This document shows positions 1 through 11,034 of a DNA stretch of 64,000 bases, piece by piece. Each line of letters opens with the position of its first letter. The stretch's first letter is position 1. The notes below the pieces were generated by a model that saw only the letters and a program-made list of their open reading frames with translations, ran no database searches and was not told the origin of the DNA. Position numbers and translations under genes: made by a program. Origin of the DNA: Telmatactis stephensoni (taxonomy: Eukaryota > Cnidaria > Anthozoa > Actiniaria > Isophelliidae); assembly GCA_029948255.1 (NCBI GenBank), contig JALIZF010001812.1, forward strand, positions 496,001 through 560,000, given 5' to 3'.

Positions 1-244
1 CCTGGGGTGTGTCTCCGTGATAAGGGTGTTGAGTGGTCATGGCAAAACTTTCCAAGACTTCAAAACAAGCCTACTCTTTGCAAGCCTGAGATACTTTTTT
101 ACTGATTTTCTGTGTTTTAAAAATATGAAACTCTGAGGAGACTTTCACTTTTACTTTTGCAAAAATAAAGACACTTAATGAGACCCATGAAATTTGACAA
201 CAATATTGTGGACATACTTTTATGGGAAACCAGTTGACACTCCA

Positions 245-411
245 TAGAGGCTTTGCACCATCACATGACGGTAGCCATGACAGGAGTCAGGAACAATAGA
301 GTCTGGACTAATCTGATTTACATGAGAAAGAGTTCCGTTTCCCAGGGGGAAAGACTCTATTGTTCCTGCCTCCTGTCATGGCTGCCATCACGTGATGGTG
401 CAAAGCCTCTA
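245..411. mobile_element. Foldback MITE with ~60-bp inverted arms
   Basis: The arms 245-304 and 352-411 are near-perfect inverted copies (outermost bases TAGAGGCTTTGCACC) around a 47-bp loop. A TA lies at each outer edge, compatible with a TA target duplication as in Tc1/mariner-like MITEs. The element has no coding capacity; a 66-codon frame through it is an artefact of the repeat. The superfamily is inferred only from the TA edges. Confidence 0.8.
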
Positions 412-2193
412 TATGATAGACTCAGTACTTGTCTCCAACAAAACTATTTATAATATTACCTGGAATTGACAAGCTTGATTCAGCAAATAAGCAATATGAA
501 ATGCCTCTTCCACTGACTTGCCAATGCAAATTGCTCCAATGTTTCTCAGAAACAAAACCTTGAAAAAAACATGTTTAAGTCATTAGCATATGAAAGAAAG
601 CAAGATTGAATAAGCTGACCATTTGACTTTTAACAGGAAGTTGGGAGACTCTGTTCAGACATGATATTTATGTAAATATTATGCAAGATTATCTTTCTAT
701 TTTTGTTTGTATTAACAGTTATCACTTTTTCCTGTGATCTTGTCATACAAATGTTTCTTTTTAAGTGAATAGTTTACACAGGGTTGTATTTGAAAGAGTA
801 GAACCATGGCTTTCTGCTGAATTTTTCCTTATAGCACACAAAAATCCAGTGCAGCCTAAAAATGCATCAAGCTACATTATAATGATTGCATTTTTACACT
901 GAACATTACACTGAACACAAAGTACATGTCAGAAATAGGTTAACACATTTGTCTGAAAAGGCCCACCAATTTTTCAGTTATGGGTGCTGGGCCCACGATT
1001 TTTCCATCATCTTATAGGTCATGGATGTAATTGGCCAAATGAGTTATTTTTCCAAATAGATCCCTGCTGACGGGACATTTTTACCCCCTTGCAGCTTGCA
1101 TCACATCCGGGGAAAAAACTCTTGTTTAGCCTGTCTGGATAACATCAAGTGTTCTAACTTCTTTCTGATTTTGAAAAGAAGCGTGTGATTGGCTAAAATA
1201 ACGCTGCTTGCCATTGGGTATTTCCATAGAAACAGTCACTCATGTTATGTATACACAAAAGTACGTCTAATAAGAAATGGCATTAGAATGACCTGTCAAG
1301 ACGATTGGGGTTTCAGAATATGATTCGATCATGTTGTTATTATGCAGAAGGACTAAACAAGAGTTTATCCGGATATGACAGGCTAAAGATGCTCAGACAG
1401 GGACAAGGAATAAGACAGTAAAGAACCTCTTGCTTAAATGTTACACAACTGCCATGACCTTGTGAAAGTGATCTTTGTTATTTATATTTTATGTTTTCTC
1501 AAATCTGGTGACCATTTCTACATTATTATTTCATTATTTTTAAGAAAGACATTTTGATACATACTAAAATTCAGAAACAACACTGCAGATATGATTAACA
1601 TCGAATTTGATAAGTACATGTAGATAGAATTCATCACAACTGGCCAAGATCCAGTAAGAGAAGCAAGACCCTATTACTAATATCAAGACATGTCTAGACA
1701 TGAGAACTTGTAAAATGAACGCACTTTAAACATAGAAATTGACATGACCACTGAATAATTTACAGAAAATGTCATTTCAAAGAGGGAAGGAATAAAGGCA
1801 AAATTGTTATAAAAACTGTGTTGGACATATGTCAATCACTTTAATAATAGACTGAGAGAATATCAGAAAATCAACATGTGAGTTGAGTGATGTATGTAGA
1901 GTAGAACATTTTTGAATGACAAAGAGAAAAGCTATTGTGTTGACCAAAATATAAGTGGCCATGAAATCTCTCTACTTTATTGGGCATAATAACAGAAAAA
2001 TAATAAAAATCAATTTATTAATTTAGGAAATTTGGAGAAATAATTTCCCAGTTAAAATTTAATGTATCCATGGCAACAACAGTTGAACTCTTTTCAAATT
2101 TCAGTTGCCATAGCAATGTCAGTTTTAACATCACCATGACAACCAGTAGCATTTAAAAGTTTTCAATTCAGGATTATTCCACTAATAAAATAC
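412..2193. other. Non-coding stretch, probably intron or flank of adducin B
   Basis: No exon of the expected next adducin segment (the VLRNHG-like block present in adducin A) was found on the minus strand here. The next exon of adducin B therefore probably lies outside the window. The DNA is AT-rich and no repeat or RNA gene is clear. Confidence 0.4.
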
Positions 2194-2287
2194 CTTATCA
2201 ATTCCTTGGCATTTTCTTGTTATATCCTTCTTTGTCCTCTTTGCTAAGGTCAATTCCACAAAGCGTATAGTAGTTAACTTCTCCAAC
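2194..2287 (-). CDS. Adducin B exon 4 (one base too long)
   Basis: The acceptor is TATTGCAG and the donor GTATTT. It reads VGEVNYYTLCGIDLSKEDKEGYNKK, then meets TGA unless one A of the AAAA run is dropped, when it continues CQGIDK and ends in phase 0 like adducin A ([17 protein letters not shown]). The length is 94 nt against 93 nt in A. Confidence 0.65.
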
Positions 2288-5200
2288 CTGCAATACAAAG
2301 GTTTAATGTTTGTAAAGCTGTGTCCTATATTTGTTTCCATTGAAGCAAATATCAGTGTTCTCTCAGTTCAATATTTTTGAAATCAAATTTTTAATACTAT
2401 AGTCAAATTTTCACTCATTTTTCATCTAAATTCACAGTTACTTTCTGACTTGCAAAATGTTTTATACTGAGAAAAACTAAAAATCATGTTCACACAAGGA
2501 AGAAACTAGCTTGTCCTTCATAGTAGAAATTAAGGTAAAACTTTTTCTATTTACTCAGCATTACCTAGCAAGTGTCGAAACTGTCAACATTGTCAGTTAA
2601 AGGTGACAAGTTAAATCCTTTCTTCCCTGACAGTTTGATGGCAAACATCAATGAATTTATATTTTTGGGCACAATATTAGAGAATCAGTGCATTTCTTTT
2701 ATAAAAATGTCACTTGATCTATAGAGGGCAGATTTTTGGGAAAGGGAAAAAATAAGAAAAGTTATCTGGTCCCACTAAATTAAGCCTACATGTATTTAAA
2801 ATTCCCTATTGTTTTTATTCGTCATAACAAAAAATAATATAGTTATGTTTTCATATAATAGTAGTAAAGTAAGAATTATGATAATGACATTGTTTTTGTT
2901 TTATTCACGCAACAGTGTTGTTTCAAAAGAACTAACAGTGCTCTCTCTTCAGGTGTGGTTCAGACTAGTTTAAAGATTTTAAAACATTTCTTGATCTAGT
3001 AGAATATACCAGTTAATTTATGTTATATTATTATAGATTGGTGTGACTATAAAAATAGCATGGTCACAGCATGGCAGTTATATCTGGAATAAATTATTGA
3101 ATGTTTTAATAGACATCATAGCAAAGTCTGACATGGTCAAAGTATACACTAATTTCTATACATCAGTTCAGTGGTCACACACAAAGTATCCAAGCGAAGC
3201 TTCAGGGTACAAATTGGAATATTCCTTTGTGTGTACCCTGGAGCCTCAATGTTTGTGTGTGACCACTGAACCGATATATGGAAAATGATGAAATAGCACA
3301 ATCTGCTTTAAACTCATATGAAAAACTACCCTAGTTTTCATATGAGTGTGACACAGACTGCACTATTTGAATGTCATCATGTCTATAAAAGCCACTTCAA
3401 ATTTTTGCCATGAAGTTGCAATGCCATGTTCATGCTGTTTTCAGTCATACTCATCATGTTCTGGTGAAATACTCACAGCCACAGGCTTCATTTGATATAG
3501 GAAGCAGACCACACTCCATTGCACTGACCTAAAAAGCACAAAACAGAGTATGGCATTTATTGATATTGATAACACTGAGTTTATATTTATTTTTAGTATT
3601 TTGTGTAAGGTGCATATTATATTCATGTTTATATCTGAATGTTTTTATATCAGAAGTCTAGATAGAGGAACCTCCATCCATCATAGTGTACTTTACAAAA
3701 CTCTTTCCTATTATGATATAATACTGGTTGTATATTTAGAATGTGTTTGGGTTAACACAGGGATCATCTGTATCACTATAGGTGCATTCATAAATTACTA
3801 GGTAAGGAAAACTAGCACCCATTGCCATCCAATTTCAAAAAAAAATTATTTCCTAGGATATTCCATTAATTTTTGACCAATATGAATGTGGTTAATTAAA
3901 ACTAAATTTACAGTAAGCAGAGTTAAAATCAAGGCAGCTGGCTAGCAGTCTCTGGTACACATGCCTCAGGGCCCCTGGGAGATTCCATGTAGTCAGTCTT
4001 GCAGATTGTTGTTATCATACAAACTCATACACATTTCCTATCACAAACCTTTTTCAGTCAATTTGCTTATACATTGAGCTCTTACAATTTCATTACAATT
4101 TTTACCCTGCCCATCCCCTTCTGAGAGTTCCCAAAAGTCTTTAGTTAGTAAAGTTCTACTGTCCTTACCGCTTTGACTTCCATTGATGTTAAACATAGGA
4201 CACAGTTAATCTCCTTTAAGGACTCATACAAAAGGCAATGAGCTTGGTTTCCTAGTTGGTTACAGCCTAATGTTGTGGTACCAGATTCAACAGTGTTTCC
4301 TTCCATGTCCATCTTGATGAGTGATCCTGCTGTCATTTCACCATTGAGTATTCCATAGGGAGGGGTAAAGTAGTAATAATCGTCTTCAAGAGCTCTTGCC
4401 TTTAAATAATTAAGATTATGTAATATTATTGACATCCATTATTCTGTCAGGAGACTTAGCCTGGCTTATGTACTAATTAAAAAGGTATTTCAACACATTT
4501 AAGGGTGGCAATCCTTTCATCATAAAGCTCGTCTCCCAGAAAGCAAAAGATGGGTCTAATTTCTCCTCTCTACAATCAAAGAGACAGTCAAAACAAATGT
4601 GCAAGTTCACTGGGAATTGAACTTGGGACATCTTTCTTGGAAGCCTGCACACCAACCAAGCTATACTAACTTGCACCCTAAAACTTTATAGATAGACCAC
4701 ACCCTATTATTTTGTTTCCAATCAGTCTTGATGCTTTATTAAAGACTGCATGCAGCAGACTACTGTAAAGTGGATGGGGCATGCAAGAGAGTTCTACTTT
4801 CAATAAAGACCTTGCAGCAGGTCTTTATGAAAAATAAAGACCTCCTAGTCCCATACCTCACTCACCCTAAAGACATTCACTGCTTAAGGATAGATGGGGT
4901 TCCCTTGCCTTTACATGCTACTCAAGGCTCTAGCACTGGACCTGATTTAATAGAAACTTCAATCAATGTTGATCACTATGATATATGATCTTAGATCACT
5001 TCAACACTTGTGGGACCTGTTTGCTGCTTCTTGCTTAAGGTGCCTGTTACACAGGTGCAATTTTTCTTGCAACTTGCAATGGAATGCCAAGTTGCAGAAG
5101 AGATTGCGCATGTAACACCCTTCTCTGCAACTTGCAATGCAACGTTGCAAGTTACAGAAAAAGTTAATTAAACAAGTTTCTACTTTTTGCAACGTTGCGA

Positions 5201-7890
5201 AGCACATTGTAGCATGTAACATCTATCCAGCAACCTGCAATGCAATCCCTGTCGCAAATGACCAAACAGAATGTAGGGATCATGGACATATCTGTTTTTT
5301 CGAAGGTCAAGAAAGAGTTGCATTGCGAGTTGCGAAGAGAATTGTGAGCACCTGACATCTTGCCAGCAACTTGCAATGTTCTGCTTTTTGTCAGCATTGC
5401 ATTGCAAGCCCGGGGGGGTACTCCCCTATATTTACTATACGGGGATGATCCGCTGAACAGGGTATGGTTTTTCGAGTTTCCTGTCATAAACAGGGTATCC
5501 TTTCTGCAATATTTTGAGCTTCTTGTCATTTTCAGGGTAGCAGCTTTCTCATCAACCTTAGTTAGCTAGCCACAATGGCAACGATCTGTCTAGAAGCTTT
5601 ATTTATCGTTGTTCGATCACGATCGCAACAAACTCGTTATGAAACTCATTTACATTACAAACAAATAAGTACATTACATTCTGCAATCATTATACTTTGT
5701 CATAAACAGGGTATGGTATTTTGAGTTTTTCTGTCATAAACAGGGTAACCGTTTTAGGATCCCAGCGGAACATCCCCACCCAAATCCTGGTCAAGTACCC
5801 CCCCCGGGATTGCAAGTTGCAAGAAAAATTGCATCGTGTAACAGTGCCTTTAGTGTATTGCAGATTTTCCACTGCTCTTGGAAAACAATAAAGTTTTTTG
5901 CTCTCCATTTTCCAGTGGAGAATCCAAGACCTTTTGGAAACAAGAACAATAGGGTGTGATCTGTCTATAAACAACTTAAAAACCTTATGCCATAGAAGTT
6001 AAAACCATTTGAAAGTATTTTATCAAAATTCAAGACCAGCATAGACCAAGGTCTTGAATTTTGAAAAAAGACCTCGCACTAAGTTTTTAATATATAAACA
6101 ATCTCTACATTCTCCCTCCATGTGTTCAGTCAGTGATTAGCATAGTCATGGACAATAAGTTTCACAACAAAAAATAGGAAGTGAGGAAAGTATATCTGTT
6201 GCCACCTCATTCTTCTCCCCTAAATTCGCCTCGCCTTTAACCCACCACATTAACCATCCCAGAGATCCATTCTAAAATCATCATTTATGTATCAAGTGGA
6301 AATAGTGGCACTGTTGAAAGAGCATGACAATGACAAAACTACCTGCACTGTCACTTAGCAGTCACAGCATGATACTCGAAGGTGATCACTGCTTGAAAGG
6401 CATAACAAAAACTACGGTTAACATGCACAGCAGTGTCCACATGCACTAAGTTTTCCACAGGTCATGCAAAATTTGTTCAACTTGTATAAATAATTGAAAT
6501 AATATTTCTATATTTATATTTTTATGCATCATTTATAGAGCATCTCCTACTCTGGGGAACATGTTGATAATATAAATAATTAATATTTTATTTTTGTTAT
6601 TCTTACTGTTTGAGATAACAAATGCACTTTCATGTGGATATAAACCACAAGGATTTTTGTTTTCTCAGTAAAGTTACATTGTAACTAGCCCCGCCAATGA
6701 ACACTTTAATGTTGATATCAAAATACGTTTCTTCAGTCATGTTACTATTTTAACTTAAGCAAACATTCTGGCTCATCTATCATCGTTGGAGTTGCGAAAA
6801 ATGTCAATTTGATGGTTTGCTGAAATAAAATAATCCTGCACGCTTTCTTTCTTTCAGACAGACTACGGAGAAGGAATTGCAAATTACCTTGGGAGGTACC
6901 ACACAAATTTTACCCCATTCATACTATCTTGGATTAAACAAAAGAGGATAAATAAAAGGGGTCCTTTTGTGGGTTTCATTTCCTTTCTTTGGCTATAAAC
7001 CACAAGTCAAACAATCCCTTGATTTCAAGAAAATTCTTCACGATCATAAATACTCAGGATATAAGACAGTCATTTATATCGAAATTTGAGGACGAAATTG
7101 CCTACTTCGATGTCAAAAATAACATTATATTTTTATAAAATTGTCTCAATTCTATTCTAATTAGCTGGGTTGCATCAATTAGAAGCTGCCAGAATCAAAG
7201 AAATATATTAGCGCTATCACTTAACCTTTTTGGTATTAGCTTTTTTATGTTGAATCGCAAAACTCTTAGAAAACCGTTGAGCTGAAGAAAAAAAAAACAC
7301 TCCAAAATGTTCTAAAGACTAATAATGAGAGATTATTTGGTTTCTTGATTGAGTTATCAGACAGAGAAATAGATAAAATTGATGAAGCTAATTTTCATTT
7401 GGCACGCCTCGCCTATACCTACCGTACAGAACACTTGATCATCAGAACTAGTCCACCCCAACTCTTGCGCCAAACGATAAACTGAGGCAACCTTGGATCG
7501 CAGCAAACGCTCGTCCTTTGAGAACTTGATCGTTTCCATTCCTCGAATATCAGCAACTGGGGTAACCACAAAAGCAGGCACATTTCCACCGCCAGCAAGC
7601 CCGCTTGTAGGGACCAAAAAGTCTTGATAAGTTCGAACACTTTGCAAGTTCGTCGTCTTGTTTGTAAAATCCACCTTGCCAACTACTTCTTCGAGTTCTT
7701 CACGAAGGATCTCATCTCCGAGTACCAGTGATACACGTTGTCGAAGCTTTAGGCCACGTACATCACGAGTGATTTCGTCGGGGGTGCTGATTGTTGGAGA
7801 GAAGCTTCTATGACCTGGTGGAGCGCTCCATCGCTTGGACTTTGAGACAATGGTTTTATGGGGACGGCGAGTAACTTCTTCGGTAGACAT
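2194..7890 (-). CDS. Adducin-like gene B (5' part; continues off the left edge)
   Basis: This is a partial gene for an adducin, a protein that caps actin filaments and recruits spectrin at the membrane skeleton. Its head is a catalytically inert class II aldolase-like fold. Four exons are recognised: 7890-7423, 4399-4169, 3528-3477 and 2287-2194. Exon 1 carries the family block [15 protein letters not shown], the QDFLVP segment and the RLLRSKVASVYRLAQELGW helix. Exon 2 carries the PYGILNGEMTAGSLIKMD strand block. Exons 1 and 2 end in phase 0 as in adducin A, and exon 2 has the identical 231-nt length. Exons 3 and 4 are each one base longer than their A counterparts (52 versus 51, 94 versus 93), so the frame breaks as written. 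Exon 2 is clearly more diverged than A: the conserved LHSAI and CVIHLH segments read HCLLY and CVLCLT. The gene may be a fast-evolving paralog, a decaying copy, or an intact gene with two assembly errors. Confidence 0.85.
3166..3271. repeat. Foldback hairpin in adducin B intron
   Basis: Inverted arms begin GTTCAGTGGTCACACACAAA at 3166 and close with its imperfect complement at 3271, with a TTCAGGGTACA/TGTACCCTGGA inner pair. It is probably a MITE. The surrounding 3040-3390 sequence resembles a degenerate member of the 'ATGAGTGTGAAAA' MITE family, so this may be an insertion within an older element. Confidence 0.6.
3477..3528 (-). CDS. Adducin B exon 3 (one base too long)
   Basis: The acceptor is TTTTTAG and the donor GTGAGT. 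It reads VSAMECGLLPISNEA, matching the family's short CGLLPIS-x-EAL block. The 52-nt length cannot join exon 4 in frame. Dropping one base in GCCTGTG gives a 51-nt exon ending EAVA, which continues correctly into VGEV of exon 4. Confidence 0.7.
4169..4399 (-). CDS. Adducin B exon 2
   Basis: 77 codons, phase 0 at both ends, acceptor TTTAAAG and donor GTAAGG. It begins ARALEDDYYYF and includes the adducin strand GEMTAGSLIKMDMEGNTVESG. The length is identical to adducin A exon 2, which supports homology by tandem duplication. Confidence 0.85.
5036..5852. mobile_element. Outer foldback element, interrupted by a nested insertion
   Basis: The left end reads TTAAGGTGCCTGTTACACAG and then GTGCAATTTTTCTTGCAACTTGCAAT. 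The right end is the inverted counterpart (ATTGCAAGTTGCAAGAAAAATTGC...GTAACAGTGCCTTTA). Internal DNA repeats the TTGCAACTTGCAAT theme several times. A second element splits it at 5409. Reading frames of 70-120 codons across it come from the repeat and are not genes. Confidence 0.75.
5409..5808. mobile_element. Nested transposon with CCCGGGGGGGTAC ends and 8-bp target duplication
   Basis: It begins CCCGGGGGGGTACTCCCC and ends with the inverted GTACCCCCCCCGGG. It is bordered on both sides by the same 8 bases ATTGCAAG (5401-5408 and 5809-5816), a target-site duplication made inside the outer element. It contains repeated TGTCATAAACAGGGTA motifs and no protein frame. The superfamily is unknown; an 8-bp duplication would suit a hAT-like element. 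Confidence 0.75.
7423..7890 (-). CDS. Adducin B exon 1 (start codon)
   Basis: 156 codons from ATG 7890-7888, ending ACG before donor GTAGGT. The start gives MSTEEVTRRPHK, similar in placement to the MSASKSGK start of adducin A. An in-frame ATG four codons upstream (7902) is also possible. A basic, serine-rich leader of about 38 residues precedes the aldolase-like head. Confidence 0.85.
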
Positions 7891-10568
7891 GCTAAAGACC
7901 AAAACGTGTGAGATGTAGGCTGGATTGCTTCCAATTAATCTGCAAAGGCATGTGAAGTGGTTTTGAAGTTGTTGTTTGTGACCTCTAAAATCTAAAATGT
8001 AATGGATCTCTGCGGTCTCGACTTTGGAAGGTCCAGAGATCGCGTTTGTGCATCAATTAAATCAAGTTACTTTTGCTCTCTCAAACACAAATTGAAAAGT
8101 TAAACATAAAGTAAGATATGAAAAATCAAGCAAGTATAAATGTCAGGGCGTTCAAAGAAACTAAATCCCTCATCAACAGGAAAGCGTGAAGATGAACAAT
8201 CGAAAACGATTTTGCACACAAAAAGTTTTCTTAACTCACCTTCCGAATCAAAATCGCGGGAGAGGCAACCTTCGATGGATAAGCTATAGGCTGAACAACA
8301 AGAGCAGAAGGGCTGTGCTCATCGCACGAAAAAATCAACGAAGCTTGAAGCAAACGAGCCCGTAGTCTTCTAGAGAACCACGACTCAGGAAGTCGGCAGA
8401 CAATATAAGCTCTTGAAAGCGTATAGCAGTCCACCCCATGCAAATTTGAGACGCTCATTTGCATTATAAAGCGTATTATCATTTCGAACGCCTGTCATTG
8501 GAAGAATTGTGGTATTATTCTGCTTAGTATTTGTTTTTAATCCAGCTGACTCCACCTCTCCTTTGTTCAAGTTGCCCGCCATTTTGATGTATTAACACAG
8601 GAATCCCACCAAGGAAGTTGAGAAATGGGCAAGAGGGGGGAATCTGGGATGAAATAAAGAGGAAAAAGAAAACAAAAAAATAAATTATCTAATTTTTTCA
8701 ATTAGAATCGCCCACTTGACTTATTCTTGTAATCATGGCTTACTTACATAAATTGCCTTTTCAGAGTCAATTTGAAGTACTGATAAAGGGGTCAAATTTT
8801 TTACATTTTCCAGGATAGTGAGACTCGTCAAAATTATATTTGGAGCAAAAATATTTTCCTGTGTGAGACTGGTGACAGAAAACAATACAATATGCACATT
8901 CAGGCTTCCTTCGTCCCATATTGAATCAGTGCATTTACCAAGAAATTTCCAGTTTTCTGAATTTGACAAAAGCATTCATCTCTGTCTTAGAACCAAAAAA
9001 TACCAAAGAAATGGAATTATGGTTCAACTGAGGCCTAGTATAACTACTATTATTCAATTTTTATACACTGTACAAATTCCGATTTTCTGATTGGTCAGTT
9101 TACCTAATTACCATGACAACAGAGGCATGTCCAAGATTATGCAGGTCTATAGCATCATAAAAGACAAAGATAATGATGATGATTATGCAGTAGACTGGCA
9201 AAAACTTGGATACAACTCTACAAGGTAACAGTTATAGGCCTCATTCAAACCTTAATTCCATATCCAGACACCAAGGCACTGAAGGACAAAATTTATTATA
9301 CAATTCTCAAAAGAACGCGCATGTAATATGCACAAGAACGTGAAAAACATGGCACAAGGAGAGCCATCTGTATTTGCAGGCTAGTCAATAATTTAAGGCC
9401 AACAATAATTCATCAAACTAATCAATAGAAACATTCCATTATTAATGCAATAATACAATACATTCTGCACATTTACAATTTATTTCAGACATAATTCAAT
9501 CTTTACAAGAAATAGACTACATAGAACTTTTACTTGGGTTTTTCCCCCTCTTTAGTTCACTTCTGTATGACTTACTATTTGTAATTTAAGATCACTTTTC
9601 ACTTTGAATGCTGAAAGCACTGTTTCAAGAGCAAAAATAAAACCTAGTAGGTTTATAAACATAAGTTAGACAATGCAAGTTATAATATATCTACCTCTAA
9701 AATATTATTCTATACTTTATCAATACATGGAAAGGTGGATTTACTAAGTTTAGCTTTTCTCTTTATTACAGAAGTTAAAATCCTAGTGTGTACTGTATAC
9801 TTATGAGTTCAAATGTTGAAAAACAAGTTAGTTTTCAAGTGTAGAAGCAAGAAATGCACTTCTTTTGAAAAACATTAATATAAAACTTAAAATCTAGATA
9901 TCACATCAATATTTCACTTATACTGAATCACTTATACTAAATCGTGTAAACATAAAAAAATCTGTGTTTTGTAAGAGAAGTGCAGTTCTGTTATGGCACA
10001 CAGTTTAACATATTAGTATGTTACTCTCTATCAGCATATTAAATGGAGAATTCTCATGGTCTCTTACCTGACCTAAACTTCTGCTTATCTTTACTGTTTC
10101 TTCTGAGAATTATGAACTCTCACACAGATTTCCTTGGTTTTTGTTGCTAACTAAAACATACAGGATAATCTTCTCAAAATTGCAATAATTCCTCATTCAT
10201 CCTTCCTCTCAAAATTCAATCATCTGCCAAAACAATTGGGCTAATAGCACATCAAGCACCATTTAAGGCATTTAATATTACTCTTTTTTTACTGATAAAC
10301 AGAATCTTTTTCTTGTGTAAGCCCTTCGTTAGCTTGAGTAAAACGCTGGCAGTGTCCAGCACTAAACAAAAATTTAAAAGTCAATAGTATACAATCTCAG
10401 AGAGATATTTTTGGTTAATATTTAAGTGACAATGCAAGCACTTATGAAACCATTGTGTTCTTCTTAAGTAAAAGCAACGTGGCGTACATGTAGCAATCTT
10501 TGATGGCCAGTTCATCATGTAGAAATTTTTATGGCAATTTGATTATCTACATGTAATTTCCCTCAAGA
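7891..10568. other. Intergenic DNA between the two adducin genes
   Basis: This holds the promoter-side flank of adducin B (just above 7890) and the 3' flank of adducin A (just below 10569). No further exon, RNA gene or clear repeat was seen. A variant polyadenylation signal (ATTAAA on the minus strand near 10270) could serve adducin A, with low certainty. Confidence 0.4.
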
Positions 10569-11034
10569 TTATTCTGTGGTCTTTTCTGTTTTTTCATGGT
10601 GGTCATCCTTGCCACGTTTGCTAAATTTCTTCTTCAGTGCATCCTTGAAACTCTTCTTCTTCTTAACTTTTGTCTTGGATGGGCTGTCTGGCTCAGGTGA
10701 ATCTGCAGATGGCCCACCTTCTCCAGTCCTCGTCTTTCCTTTCCTGGTCTTCATCTTCATCTTCTTTTTCTTCACTTTCATCTGGCTTCTTGAGGTGTTC
10801 AACATCGTTGACTTCTTCCCCATCAATAAAAACTCTCTTGTTTTCAGTGACTTCAGTTTCTTCTTTCACTTCGCCATCTTTGTCGAGAACTCTTGTTACA
10901 ACAACTGTTGTTTCTTTCACTTCTCTCTTGTGAGTAACACCTTCTGGGGTTTCTGCGTCAGTGATTCCCTTCTCTTCAAAAGGGGAAGATTCCACAATGA
11001 TGTTGGATGTCTCTGTAATGATGTGGTCTTCCTT
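10569..11034 (-). CDS. Adducin A exon 8 (tail; frame broken once)
   Basis: The frame from 11034 ([17 protein letters not shown]) runs through an acidic stretch ([16 protein letters not shown]) to TGA at 10693. The lysine-rich tail [20 protein letters not shown] and stop TAA at 10569-10571 lie in another frame. The exon is 466 nt, one more than a multiple of three. Removing T from GAG GAC T GGA GAA joins DED to [14 protein letters not shown] truncated isoform lacking the MARCKS-like domain is the alternative reading. Confidence 0.85.
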
